Part shown: one piece after another, positions 1-9,266 of the stretch
How the letters are laid out: each line of letters opens with the position of its first letter
Numbering within the stretch: the first letter of the stretch is position 1
Position numbers and translations under genes: made by a program
Notes under the pieces: model-generated
What the model was told of the DNA's origin: nothing
Databases searched by the model: none
The model's input: the letters and a program-made list of their open reading frames with translations, nothing else
Assembly (NCBI GenBank): GCA_010435995.1
Contig: JAAGNR010000066.1
Span: forward strand, 1 to 64,000
Origin: Ferrovum sp.
Lineage (GTDB): Bacteria > Pseudomonadota > Gammaproteobacteria > Burkholderiales > Ferrovaceae
Length of the DNA: 64,000 nucleotides
Reading direction: 5' to 3'

Positions 1-236
1 CCCCAGCCTCGGCCGCCTCCCCATTGTCCGCGATTAAAACCTCCCCCGCGAGCATAACCTCCCCCACGAGCATAACCGCCTCCGCGCCCACCTCCATGAC
101 CACCACCTCCATGACCACCACCTCCATGACCACCCCCCCCTCCGTGCGCCCAAACGGATTGAGCCACGGGCAAACTCAAGATCAAAGGTGCGCAAACAGC
201 GACTAAGCACCTAGATATTTTTAAGGGGATTATCAT
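1..236 (-). CDS. Secreted Gly/His-rich repeat protein (partial, runs off left edge)
   Basis: Manual minus-strand translation from ATG at 236..234: MIIPLKISRCLVAVCAPLILSLPVAQSVWAHGGGGGHGGGGHGGGGHGGGRGGGYARGGGYARGGGFNRGQWGGGRGW; signal peptide then GGGGH and GGGYAR repeats. Not in ORF track because it is open at the edge. Confidence 0.75.
   Translation of the reverse strand, partial: MIIPLKISRCLVAVCAPLILSLPVAQSVWAHGGGGGHGGGGHGGGGHGGGRGGGYARGGGYARGGGFNRGQWGGGRGW
91..135. repeat. Three tandem copies of a 15-bp unit (cctccatgaccacca; last copy with one mismatch) encoding GGGGH repeats on the minus strand
   Basis: Direct reading of 91-105, 106-120, 121-135. Confidence 0.85.
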
Positions 237-282
237 GAGAAGCTCCGCTGAGAATACACGCCAAAACAGGGTGATACTTGTC

Positions 283-903
283 TCAAGGTTTGCTGGAAGA
301 CACGGGAGGGTGCCCCATCATCCCATGATGATGCCCCATCATTCCGTCACCCATCGTGGCACCAATAGCATAGGCTTGTTGCCAATAGAGATCAAAAATG
401 GTTTTTTGATTGGTATCAAGCACATCGTAAAATTTTTGCGTACTGGCCTGAAGTTTTTCCAACAACGCAACATGATCCTGCATTCGCTGGATTTCTACAC
501 GCATATGTTCTAAACCATGATTCATGCGTTCCGGCGTGGTCATACGGGCATGATCTTCCATACCGTGGGCAGCATTATCACGTTTTTCATGTTCAGCACG
601 CCAATGATCGATGCGTTCGGTTTGCGACTGGGTGATGGAAGCCACATCACCTGACCAGGCTTTCCACGCGTCTGCCTGCTCAGGAGTAATATTCAGGCGC
701 TCTTTCATATCGACCAACATGGCCTTACTATGCCTAACCCATTCATTTTCATGGGGATGGGGTTTTGCCATTGGAGCGGGCGCAACCGGGGGAGGAGGCG
801 CTGTAGCACTACCAGTCTCAGCCCATACGGTGGAGGCAGCCTGGCTCAGTACCAAAGCTCCTAACAAAGCAGTAATTTTTTTTCTATATGCAGGGAAAAG
901 CAT
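283..903 (-). CDS. Spy/CpxP-like (LTXXQ-type) periplasmic protein
   Basis: Signal peptide, helical Met/His-rich sequence with LNITPEQADAW, Met/His-rich C-terminus. Confidence 0.65.
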   Translation of the reverse strand: MLFPAYRKKITALLGALVLSQAASTVWAETGSATAPPPPVAPAPMAKPHPHENEWVRHSKAMLVDMKERLNITPEQADAWKAWSGDVASITQSQTERIDHWRAEHEKRDNAAHGMEDHARMTTPERMNHGLEHMRVEIQRMQDHVALLEKLQASTQKFYDVLDTNQKTIFDLYWQQAYAIGATMGDGMMGHHHGMMGHPPVSSSKP

Positions 904-926
904 GAATATCTCCTGAAAAGGACCCA

Positions 927-954
927 GTTATAAAACAAACCCATCGGTTGTCAA
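927..954 (-). promoter_or_regulatory. Candidate sigma70 promoter for the Spy-like gene (TTGACA - 16 bp - TATAAC)
   Basis: Minus strand: -35 at 954..949, -10 at 932..927, 24 bp upstream of the start codon. Confidence 0.55.
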
Positions 955-1007
955 TTGACCTTGCCGTTCACGTTTTGGTTCCCCTTGGCAGGGTCAAGAA
1001 GACCAAA

Positions 1008-1499
1008 TTATTTCGCCAGCAATGCGCGCAGCATCCATGCGGTTTTCTCATGAATATCCATACGTTGTGTCAGTAAATCCGCTGATGGCTGATCATTTGC
1101 CGCATCCGTCAAACGAAAACCCTCCCGCGCCTTCGCTGCCACTTGTTCGTGTCCTCTCACCAACCGAGCAACCATCTCCTCTGCGCGCGGGGGTTCGTCT
1201 GGAGCATCCGGCAAACTACCGAGTTTTTTGAAGGCGGCATAGGATCCGGGCGCAGGGAAACCCAAGGCGCGGATACGCTCCGCAATGGGATCCACCGCAT
1301 TCCACAATTCCGTGTACTGCGTCATAAACATCGTATGCAATGTATTGAACTGCGGACCGGTAACATTCCAGTGAAAATTATGAGTCGTCAGATACAAGGT
1401 ATAAGTATCTGCCAGAAGATGACTCAAACCCTCACAAATATCCTGCCGATCCTGTTCGGAAATGCCAATCTCCAGCCCTGATATTCGTTTTTTTGCCAT
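1008..1499 (-). CDS. dps: Dps-family DNA-binding ferritin-like protein
   Basis: MAKKRISGLEIGISEQDRQDICEGLSHLLADTYTLYLTTHNFHWNVTGPQFNTLHTMF...; Dps ferroxidase signature NFHWNVTGPQF. ORF extends to 1517; start at 1499 preferred. Confidence 0.9.
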   Translation of the reverse strand: MAKKRISGLEIGISEQDRQDICEGLSHLLADTYTLYLTTHNFHWNVTGPQFNTLHTMFMTQYTELWNAVDPIAERIRALGFPAPGSYAAFKKLGSLPDAPDEPPRAEEMVARLVRGHEQVAAKAREGFRLTDAANDQPSADLLTQRMDIHEKTAWMLRALLAK

Positions 1500-1528
1500 G
1501 GTTTCCCTTCCCCCCAATGTTTATCCCC

Positions 1529-2356
1529 TCAGGTCCAATCTGACCCTGAATCCCCCGAACCCCAGCCTCCTCCATCAGAGGAAGAATCCCAACCGCCGCC
1601 ATCGCTAACCCCAAAATCCTTCCCCCCCAGATCTTGGTTACCGCCGCCTTCCGGAAAGGTATTTCCTCCAGAACCGGCAATTCCTTCCGACGATCCATCA
1701 ACCAGGTGATGGGCTAAGGCTTCGCCAGCCACCATCCCGGCACCCAGAGCAGCCCCTGTTGCCAAACTACCCATTAAACCTCCTCCTCCCCCACCCATGG
1801 GGCTCATGGGAGCACCGCCGCCCATGCCATTGTTGTAAAACCCACTGGGACCAGGACGCATGCCACCTGGATTCATCAACCCCGGGTTTTGTAAATTTTG
1901 CCGACGTACCAACCACATCACCAGCAACAATGCCAAACCTCCCACGGTCAGCAAGGTTCCCCATGGCGTATGGCTCCCTTCGCGCCCAACCCCTGCAGCA
2001 TTTGGCTGAATTCCTGCCGCGCCCACACCTGATGAAGAAGGATCCAACTCCCGTTGAAGCAGCTCTACCGACGAGGGGCTAGCAAAGCCCAAATTGGGCT
2101 GCAATTTTTTGGCCAGCGTCAATTCCACCCGCCCACCCGCCAAATCTCCAGAACGAGCCAATACTTCGGCTTCAACAAAATGAGCCTTAGCGCTGTTGGG
2201 GTGAGCACGCAATACTTCCTGCATCATGCTTTTGGCTTCAGAAAGCTGTCCACTGCGAGTTGCTTCATAGACCTGATCCAGTGTGGGTTCAGCCCAGACC
2301 TCCGCTGCTTGTATTAAAAGACCCGCCACCAGAATACCGCGCCATACATTTTTCAT
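1529..2356 (-). CDS. TPR-containing secreted/membrane protein with Gly-rich C-terminus
   Basis: Signal peptide from MKNVWRG, TPR-like AKSMMQEVLRAHPNSAKAHFVEAEVLARSG, one TM segment, Gly/Ser/Trp tail. Confidence 0.6.
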   Translation of the reverse strand: MKNVWRGILVAGLLIQAAEVWAEPTLDQVYEATRSGQLSEAKSMMQEVLRAHPNSAKAHFVEAEVLARSGDLAGGRVELTLAKKLQPNLGFASPSSVELLQRELDPSSSGVGAAGIQPNAAGVGREGSHTPWGTLLTVGGLALLLVMWLVRRQNLQNPGLMNPGGMRPGPSGFYNNGMGGGAPMSPMGGGGGGLMGSLATGAALGAGMVAGEALAHHLVDGSSEGIAGSGGNTFPEGGGNQDLGGKDFGVSDGGGWDSSSDGGGWGSGDSGSDWT

Positions 2357-2422
2357 AAAACCTCCTTTCCCGGCAAAAAATCGAAATCCCCTCCTGCTCC
2401 TTTTATTGAAAAAGGGCATGGG

Positions 2423-4672
2423 TCAATGGTGACTAGATGAGGGCCCATGGCAGCCAGAACAAGTGACCGCCGCAAATTCCTGTGCATTTTTTTTCAGCAT
2501 CTCTTCGATTTCCCTCCGAGGAACCGGTGGGGAAAACAGAAATCCCTGTAAAAAGTCACATCCCAAGGCCGCCAGAGAGTCCCGCTGCAACACGGTTTCC
2601 ACACCTTCTGCTACTACGATCATTTGCGCCGATTTCCCTAGGGCCACAATCATGCGCACGATCTGATTATCCTCACTACTATTAGGAATATTCTGGATGA
2701 AACTGCGGTCTATTTTAATCGCATCCAAGGGCAACTGTTTGAGGTAGGACAGGCTCGAATATCCCGTACCAAAATCATCCAGCGCCAAATGAATGCCTAA
2801 TTTGCGCAAACGTTGCAGTACCTTGGCAGAGCGTGTAGGGTTGCGCAACACCATACTTTCCGTCAATTCAAATTCAATCAGTTTTGCCGCTGTACCCGTC
2901 TCTAATAGTATCTGCTCCACCGTATCGACAAACGCATCTGATTCGACTTGAAGAATCGAGAGATTAACGGCAACTCGATGGGGAGTAATCCCCATTCTTT
3001 CCCACACCACGACTTGCTCACAGACAGCGCGAATAACCCACTCACCAAGGGGGATGATTAATGCGGTTTCTTCTGCCACAGGAATAAAATAATCCGGCAA
3101 TACTGTTCCATAGCGGGGATGCTGCCAGCGAATCAAGGCTTCCAGACCACAGAGCCGGTTACTCGTCAGACATACCTTGGGTTGATAATACATTTCGAAC
3201 TCCTGATTCTGAATCCCGCGCCGCAGATCGCGCTCGACTTCGACACGCGCCATAGCTTGACGATTCATATCCACATCAAAGAAACGAAACCCCGACTTCC
3301 CTCCGGCTTTGGCGGCATACATAGCAGTATCCGCATGCTTCAGCAAAATTTCCGCTTCCTGACCATCCTCTGGATAAAGACTGATGCCGATAGAACTTGT
3401 GGTATGGAAATCGTACCCACCAAGGAATATCGGTTGCTCTATGGCTTGAATCAGTTTTTCCGCAATGGCCCCCAGCTCCTGGTGCCCCGAAGGTTGTTGC
3501 AACAACACCACAAACTCATCCCCACCGAGACGCGCCACGGTGTCTGACGAACGCACACTGGCCTGTAACCGCTGGGAAACGGAAATCAATAGCTGATCCC
3601 CTGTAGCATGACCGAGGGAGTCGTTAACCCATTTAAAATTATCCAGATCCAGAAACAACAATGCCAGTTTATGCTGATTCCGCTCTGCCAGACGAATCGC
3701 CCGCGCCAAGCGATCATGAAGGAGGTGCCGATTTGGTAACCCAGTCAATCGGTCATGATTGGCTTGATATATGAATCGGGCTTCGCTCTCCTTCTGCTCT
3801 GTAATATCCTTAAAGACCGCAATGTAGTTCACGATCTTCCGGCCTTCATCCCGCACCACACTCAAACTCAGCCACCGTGGATAGAGCGCTCCATCCTTCC
3901 GTTTGTCGAGCAACTCTCCTGCCCAGTAGTCCTTCTCCTCAACCATTTGCCAAACTTTTTCAAGAGGAGTTTCGTTGGGAATATGCACAGTTGACGCCAA
4001 CAATTCGGACCCCAGTACTTCTTGCTCGGTATACCCGGTAATTCTGGTGAATGCCTGATTTGCCGTTAACAAGCGTCGGTCTCTGGCAGCGATGACCATT
4101 GCATCGAGACTGCTATCAAACACTTGTGCCCAAAGGTTCTGCTTTGCCTGTTCGCGCATCCGCATGTTTTCCTGCCGTTCCATTTTGTCCGCCATCTCTT
4201 CTAGGGCATCGGCTACCACGGCGATTTCGTCCCGATGTTGGCCCCGCGCCCGAACCAAGGCACGGACAAAACCCAGGGTCACTCGATGTTGCTCACTAAA
4301 ATGTTCCACTGCTTCCTGTAATGCCCTGACGCGCCTGGCACTTTGCAACATCCAGCGACCGAGAATCACCATCAGAATGACGCCCACTACCAGGGGGGTT
4401 ATCACCAAAAATCCGATCCATTCCAAAGCATCGGATATGGGCCAGGAATGCCCATCCACATTATAAATTTCGTAGGAAATCAGCGCCAACAGGATGGCCA
4501 AGGCAACCGCTCCGATTACCAAACGGGAAATAGCCTGACGAGCGATGGAATGGAAATTTTTTTCCGGCACTACCTTCTCCGAAAACCAGTTATTCAGTTC
4601 TGTTTTAAAAACACACGTCAGCCATGTAAATAAATCACCTTGAACCATAAACTCGTGGCAACTCCGAAGCAT
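2423..4672 (-). CDS. PAS-GGDEF-EAL cyclic-di-GMP enzyme with N-terminal membrane segments
   Basis: RLGGDEFVVLL and CGLEALIRWQHP motifs, PAS domain, two TM helices. Confidence 0.92.
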   Translation of the reverse strand: MLRSCHEFMVQGDLFTWLTCVFKTELNNWFSEKVVPEKNFHSIARQAISRLVIGAVALAILLALISYEIYNVDGHSWPISDALEWIGFLVITPLVVGVILMVILGRWMLQSARRVRALQEAVEHFSEQHRVTLGFVRALVRARGQHRDEIAVVADALEEMADKMERQENMRMREQAKQNLWAQVFDSSLDAMVIAARDRRLLTANQAFTRITGYTEQEVLGSELLASTVHIPNETPLEKVWQMVEEKDYWAGELLDKRKDGALYPRWLSLSVVRDEGRKIVNYIAVFKDITEQKESEARFIYQANHDRLTGLPNRHLLHDRLARAIRLAERNQHKLALLFLDLDNFKWVNDSLGHATGDQLLISVSQRLQASVRSSDTVARLGGDEFVVLLQQPSGHQELGAIAEKLIQAIEQPIFLGGYDFHTTSSIGISLYPEDGQEAEILLKHADTAMYAAKAGGKSGFRFFDVDMNRQAMARVEVERDLRRGIQNQEFEMYYQPKVCLTSNRLCGLEALIRWQHPRYGTVLPDYFIPVAEETALIIPLGEWVIRAVCEQVVVWERMGITPHRVAVNLSILQVESDAFVDTVEQILLETGTAAKLIEFELTESMVLRNPTRSAKVLQRLRKLGIHLALDDFGTGYSSLSYLKQLPLDAIKIDRSFIQNIPNSSEDNQIVRMIVALGKSAQMIVVAEGVETVLQRDSLAALGCDFLQGFLFSPPVPRREIEEMLKKNAQEFAAVTCSGCHGPSSSHH

Positions 4673-5424
4673 AACAAGGAAAACAATCTGCGCATATAAA
4701 TTTCACTGATGTGATGTGCCTGACTTCTCCCCACATAGATACCCATCAAGACCCCCCCCAGGAAAGGCCAGGTCAATGACCAGTCAACATCCCCCACTAC
4801 CGCCCACTGAAGGACCCCCCCCAGGGAAACAATGGTCAACACCATCAATGAGGTCGCAGTAACACTATGCATGGACAAAGGGGTATGGCGCCGCAATGCT
4901 GGAACCAGCACAAATCCTCCTCCCACGCCAAGCAATCCCGAAAGAAATCCCGTAGTCGCTCCCATACGCACCATGGCCTGAAAACAGGACGCATTCCAGA
5001 CAAACCGCCCGGTAATCGGATCAAGGGAACAGGGAGAGTCCCGATCCTGTCCCTGGTTCGGAGGCTTCCAGTAACGCCAACCTTGGTAAATCAGCACCAG
5101 AGCGAATGCTAGAAGCATCGGCGCATTGGGAATTATTCGCGCCAATCCGATCCCCAGGGGCGAAGTCATTAAACCCAGCAGGGACAGCAACAACGCCGCA
5201 CGGTACCTTACGATGCCCTGCCGCAAACCCATCCACGCCCCCAACCCTGCACCCACACTTACCGCCAACAAAGATACGGGCGAAGCTTCGTTAACCGATT
5301 GGTGCATAATAAGAATCAACAGAGGGGACGCAATCATCCCCCCACCTGCTCCTGTCAACCCCAATAACAAACCTGTCAAACCACCCAAAAAAAAGGGAAG
5401 AACCACGACCAAGCCCCTAAGCAT
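4618..5424 (-). CDS. Sulfite exporter TauE/SafE family permease
   Basis: Two GxxxGLLxGLxGxGGG-type halves (GLTGLLLGLTGAGGGMI, GFLSGLLGVGGGFVLVP), multi-TM. Confidence 0.88.
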   Translation of the reverse strand: MLRGLVVVLPFFLGGLTGLLLGLTGAGGGMIASPLLILIMHQSVNEASPVSLLAVSVGAGLGAWMGLRQGIVRYRAALLLSLLGLMTSPLGIGLARIIPNAPMLLAFALVLIYQGWRYWKPPNQGQDRDSPCSLDPITGRFVWNASCFQAMVRMGATTGFLSGLLGVGGGFVLVPALRRHTPLSMHSVTATSLMVLTIVSLGGVLQWAVVGDVDWSLTWPFLGGVLMGIYVGRSQAHHISEIYMRRLFSLLCFGVATSLWFKVIYLHG

Positions 5425-5469
5425 AGAGAGTAATAACCATTCTAATGGAGAATGCCGTCCCTGCCGTGA

Positions 5470-5859
5470 TCAAAAGCCGGTTACGCGCATATATTCCGCC
5501 AAGGTGGCCCAGAAAAGCATCGCACAAGCAGGAATCACTCCTGGAAGGAGTGGTCCGGGCCAGAATATCGCCAGAGCACCGCAGAAGGTCAAGATTTTTA
5601 CCCCGCGCTTCAACAGAACCATACGCTGCCAGCGATACCATTCGTCCGCTACTGATTCGCCTTTTTTCTGCCAGAATCGCCTCATCCCTAGGGGGAAAAA
5701 CACCATAAACCATGCGCCCCAAGACAACAGACGAAACAAGGATCGCCCCATAAGTGGGGAATCCGTCATAGAAAGCACCTTGGATGCCGAATATAAGACG
5801 AATTCACCGCCCCAAAGCGCTTGATCTTGCATCATCTCCAAACCCCATGGAAGCCACAT
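5470..5859 (-). CDS. Small membrane protein, last gene of the FlhDC/TraD-like operon
   Basis: 129-aa ORF with hydrophobic segments, 11 bp downstream of the traD-like stop. Confidence 0.55.
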   Translation of the reverse strand: MWLPWGLEMMQDQALWGGEFVLYSASKVLSMTDSPLMGRSLFRLLSWGAWFMVFFPLGMRRFWQKKGESVADEWYRWQRMVLLKRGVKILTFCGALAIFWPGPLLPGVIPACAMLFWATLAEYMRVTGF

Positions 5860-5870
5860 CTCATTTCCCT

Positions 5871-7496
5871 TTAAAAATCGCTATGTCGCACCCACGGTAG
5901 TCGCCCAACCACCAAACCACGCCCAGCAAAATATCCCACAAAGTGACGGTCTTGCATTTGACTCAAGAGGGCCTCAGGGATCAACGTCACTTCCTGTAAG
6001 GGACGCGCAATGGACGCCCCATGACCGTGGCGATTGAGCCACCCCACCCCCTGCTGCGCCTGTACCGAGGCCCCTGACTGGCGCACGCGAAGCAATACCT
6101 TACCCGCCCGTTCTACCAAAATTGTTCGGGAATCCGGGTCCAATGTACGCAATACCAACAGGTGGGCCGCATTACCCACCATCATTCGCGCTTCTGCTGG
6201 GCCTCGAAGTGCCACTTCCAGATCAGCCAACGTCTGCAAAGCCAGGGTTACCTGCAGACCACATTCACGCCCTTTATTCAGCAACTGCACGAAGGCTCCT
6301 CCAGAAACTTCAGCCGCTTCATCCACAAACACTTGAATCTTAGCCCCCTTTCCCAGCCCCTGACGATAACGGTCGCCCATCCAGGCCGCCAGATCTGCCA
6401 GCAATAACGCCCCTAACGCTTGGGCCACACGCACATCGGACAAAGCCCCCAAGCCCACATATAAAATCCCTCTCTGGGCCACGAGTTCTTCCACTGTCAA
6501 AAATGGCTTGGTCACCTCTTGGGGGCGTGTCAATAATTCCCCTAAAACACCCGTCGCCAAAATGTCCAGTAGCGGCATCAATGCCAAAATCATTTTGGAA
6601 TAATGCACTGACTCATGATTGGCCAAATCACGGATCCCTGCCAGCACTTGTGGTTCGACCTGAGGATGACGCAGCAACATACCGAACAGCGCTTTCCCCT
6701 GATCCAGAATATGCGCACGCAACTGCGGAAAATTGAGGGAATCGCCTAACCATAATTGGGCATTGATCACGCGATAGAGCGTCATCCAAGCAAATTGGGA
6801 AAACACGGTTCCCTGCTCCGCCGGGGGGAGCAACAGGGAAATGCGACTGGCCAACTCTGATGCGTGCCGACCATGGGCCAGCAAATCAAATGAACAACTT
6901 TCCTGTGGCTGGGCAACCACCAACTGATAGTAGGGTCGGCGGGTCAACTCGGACACCTCACGCAACGCCCTAGGCAAGGTGGTTCCCCCTTTGGGATCCA
7001 AAACCAGGACGATGTCGCCACGCGCAATGGCCTGCACTGCAAACAGCAAAAACGCCTGAGTTTTTCCCGATCCTGGTGCCCCCAATATCAACATGTTTCC
7101 GCGCGGTTCAAGGGGGATCTCCAAACGATGATGAAGCCACTGAGTATCCCGCATTCCCTGCATTGGATCCTGTGCCCCTCGCTCCATGAAGCGCTGCAGC
7201 AAATCCTTATTCCAATCGCCTCCCCATCCAAGCCACAGTTTCCCCCCATGGGGATGCATCCTTGACAGCAGTTGCCGGATGGTCAGTGAAGAAGAACCCG
7301 CGCGCCGCCACAGAAAATCTTTGCGCGTCAAAAATTCCAGCGCCATCAAAAAATTTAGACCATACCCCCATAATTCCCGAGTAAAGGAGCCATCCAAACC
7401 CAGCCATCGAGACAGCACCAACATCGCGATGGCCATGAAACTCCAATGCGCCACCCAAGTCAGGGTTGAGCGAGGGGCACTATTCCAGTTCACCAT
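5871..7496 (-). CDS. traD: TraD/TraG-type conjugative coupling ATPase (type IV coupling protein)
   Basis: N-terminal TM helices, Walker A LGAPGSGKTQ, Walker B IQVFVDEAAEVSGG, LNKGRECGLQVTLALQTLADL. Start MVNWNSAPRS at 7496 overlaps the upstream stop (ATGGTGA). Confidence 0.85.
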   Translation of the reverse strand: MVNWNSAPRSTLTWVAHWSFMAIAMLVLSRWLGLDGSFTRELWGYGLNFLMALEFLTRKDFLWRRAGSSSLTIRQLLSRMHPHGGKLWLGWGGDWNKDLLQRFMERGAQDPMQGMRDTQWLHHRLEIPLEPRGNMLILGAPGSGKTQAFLLFAVQAIARGDIVLVLDPKGGTTLPRALREVSELTRRPYYQLVVAQPQESCSFDLLAHGRHASELASRISLLLPPAEQGTVFSQFAWMTLYRVINAQLWLGDSLNFPQLRAHILDQGKALFGMLLRHPQVEPQVLAGIRDLANHESVHYSKMILALMPLLDILATGVLGELLTRPQEVTKPFLTVEELVAQRGILYVGLGALSDVRVAQALGALLLADLAAWMGDRYRQGLGKGAKIQVFVDEAAEVSGGAFVQLLNKGRECGLQVTLALQTLADLEVALRGPAEARMMVGNAAHLLVLRTLDPDSRTILVERAGKVLLRVRQSGASVQAQQGVGWLNRHGHGASIARPLQEVTLIPEALLSQMQDRHFVGYFAGRGLVVGRLPWVRHSDF

Positions 7497-8398
7497 GATA
7501 AGCGCTTGTCCAACCATTGCTGCAAGCCGCAGCCAACTCTTACCCCAGCCACCGAGCGGTGAAATACCGGATGATGAATTCTCTCGATATCTCCGCTCAC
7601 CACGAGTTCCGCCATGCGCAAATTCTGCAGTCCTTGCTCCGGCGATAATGCCGGATAATGAGGCCACAATCGACACATTTCCCGGCAGATGTCTGCCACC
7701 GCCAAGGGATAAAGAAACATCCACCCCAGATCATCACGCCATAACTGCCCCGGTTTTTCGCCTACCCGCCAAACTCTGCGCTCCAGCAATGAATGTAGTG
7801 CCCGAAGGGTGGGTTCATGATGCGGCATTACAGCAACTTCGTTAGGCTTGTGCACAGTCAAATTTGGTACCGCACCCGATACGCCTAAAGATTCCAGATG
7901 GTGCCAAGCCTCCCCCGCCAAAATGCGTCCTGCAAGACAGGCTGGGGTTAACCAATACCCAGGGGGCCGAGGTTGCGGTTCGAGCATAACTCGTGTCGCA
8001 TGCATGCCCTCACTCCATCGAGTCAAACCAGAGCCAAACCCTCCCCAATAAACCGCATCATCGGGGGCAGAAACTTTCCAGAACAGAATCCCTGTATGTA
8101 GGGTTTCCACTAAGATAGCCAAGATCCTGGACAACTTGAGGGACCCGTCAACTTCATCCCGTACCCCTGACTGAGCCTTTTCTACGGCCTGATACAAGAG
8201 CCATGAACTGACATCCGATGAAATCGTCCTCTCTTCGATGGGAGCGGGCAAATTCATCACCCAACGGGTCATGCGCTGCAATGACGCATGGAGAACGCTC
8301 TCCAGATTCTGCGCGGGAAGATGACGCGCCAGTCGCACGAATGCGGGGCGCAAACAGGCCCCACATTCGTGCTCCGTGAGCAAAGTCCACGGCGTCAT
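7490..8398 (-). CDS. Uncharacterised protein between flhC-like and traD-like genes; possibly a divergent TraI N-terminal (TraI_2-like) domain protein
   Basis: 302 aa from MTPWTLLTEHECGAC at 8398 (ATGA overlap with flhC stop). Position immediately before traD and a weak LPA..LLYQAVE-like pattern are the only hints. Confidence 0.5.
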   Translation of the reverse strand: MTPWTLLTEHECGACLRPAFVRLARHLPAQNLESVLHASLQRMTRWVMNLPAPIEERTISSDVSSWLLYQAVEKAQSGVRDEVDGSLKLSRILAILVETLHTGILFWKVSAPDDAVYWGGFGSGLTRWSEGMHATRVMLEPQPRPPGYWLTPACLAGRILAGEAWHHLESLGVSGAVPNLTVHKPNEVAVMPHHEPTLRALHSLLERRVWRVGEKPGQLWRDDLGWMFLYPLAVADICREMCRLWPHYPALSPEQGLQNLRMAELVVSGDIERIHHPVFHRSVAGVRVGCGLQQWLDKRLSW

Positions 8399-8952
8399 AC
8401 ATAAGCCTGATAGGAGGATATACGACCCGCATCCGCATGTGACTTTTTGCCGATGGAGGAACGACACTCAGGACAACGATAACTATGACGAACACGTGCC
8501 CAGGGTTGCAGATACCGTGCCTGGCAACCCAGACAACGACATTGCTGCAAGTTCTTTATTTTGAGCGACTTCACCAACCACCATGCACGATCCAGAGTGA
8601 GTTGCGGACTCAGTCCACAGGATTGAATCCAACATCGCCATTGAATATACCCTTCGACAAGTAAGGTACAATCGTCGACAGATTCTTCCGTGACCTTCTC
8701 AAGACGTTGGTATATCTGGCAAAACAAAGAAGATTGGAGTAGATTTTTGCGCCGCAGATACCACTGATCCGAGTTGGGAATCTGCCCCTTGCTCGGAGCT
8801 TTGCCATTAATTTCCAGGGATAACTTGCGCAAGAACCAACTGGACAAGTGTGTCATGTCCATGACCACCGGAACCCGCGCACCCAAGCTCAACAATTTTT
8901 CGGCTTGACGATAACGAAAAATTTCCTGCTGCAAATCGCGCTTAGTGGACAT
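8395..8952 (-). CDS. flhC: FlhC-family transcriptional activator
   Basis: MSTKRDLQQEIFRYRQAEKLLSLGARVPVV...; C-terminal CLGC...CPEC zinc site as in FlhC. Starts inside the flhD-like gene end. Confidence 0.82.
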   Translation of the reverse strand: MSTKRDLQQEIFRYRQAEKLLSLGARVPVVMDMTHLSSWFLRKLSLEINGKAPSKGQIPNSDQWYLRRKNLLQSSLFCQIYQRLEKVTEESVDDCTLLVEGYIQWRCWIQSCGLSPQLTLDRAWWLVKSLKIKNLQQCRCLGCQARYLQPWARVRHSYRCPECRSSIGKKSHADAGRISSYQAYV

Positions 8953-9250
8953 GATCGTACTCTCCTTCGCCCAATAACAGCGCCCTGGGCAAAGCAGTAT
9001 CTGTCCCCGTAGCATACTGACTCAAACATTCCCAGACCCGCGCCGAATGCCAGCGCAACCCCACCAGCAATACCGGTGATTGCGCCAGATGGCTTAATTC
9101 CTGAGCTGACAAAGCGAGCAATGTATCGGCTACTTTTTGAGTGATCCCCAGATTAAGCAACCCTTGGAGACGATCCTGCTGGAGTACCTCCCGTGCCAGG
9201 TACAGCATGCCCAGATTGATTTCCGCGATGGACTTGCCAAAACGACTCAT
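8942..9250 (-). CDS. flhD: FlhD-family transcriptional activator
   Basis: EINLGMLYLAREVLQQDRLQGLLNLGITQKVADTLLALSAQELSHLA closely follows the FlhD pattern YDINLSYLLLAQRL...LGI....A..LA.L.... Confidence 0.82.
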   Translation of the reverse strand: MSRFGKSIAEINLGMLYLAREVLQQDRLQGLLNLGITQKVADTLLALSAQELSHLAQSPVLLVGLRWHSARVWECLSQYATGTDTALPRALLLGEGEYDHVH

Positions 9251-9266
9251 ATTGAAATTCCCTCCC

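Noticed and set aside
24-206. Plus-strand 60-aa ORF rich in T/S/P repeats
   Set aside because: It is the antisense of the Gly/His-repeat coding sequence; repeat composition creates the open frame.
5126-5824. 232-aa plus-strand ORF
   Set aside because: Antisense to TauE and the 129-aa membrane protein; low-complexity, basic/Pro-rich, no recognisable domain.
7186-7845. 219-aa plus-strand ORF
   Set aside because: Antisense to the traD-like and upstream genes, which have clear protein signatures.
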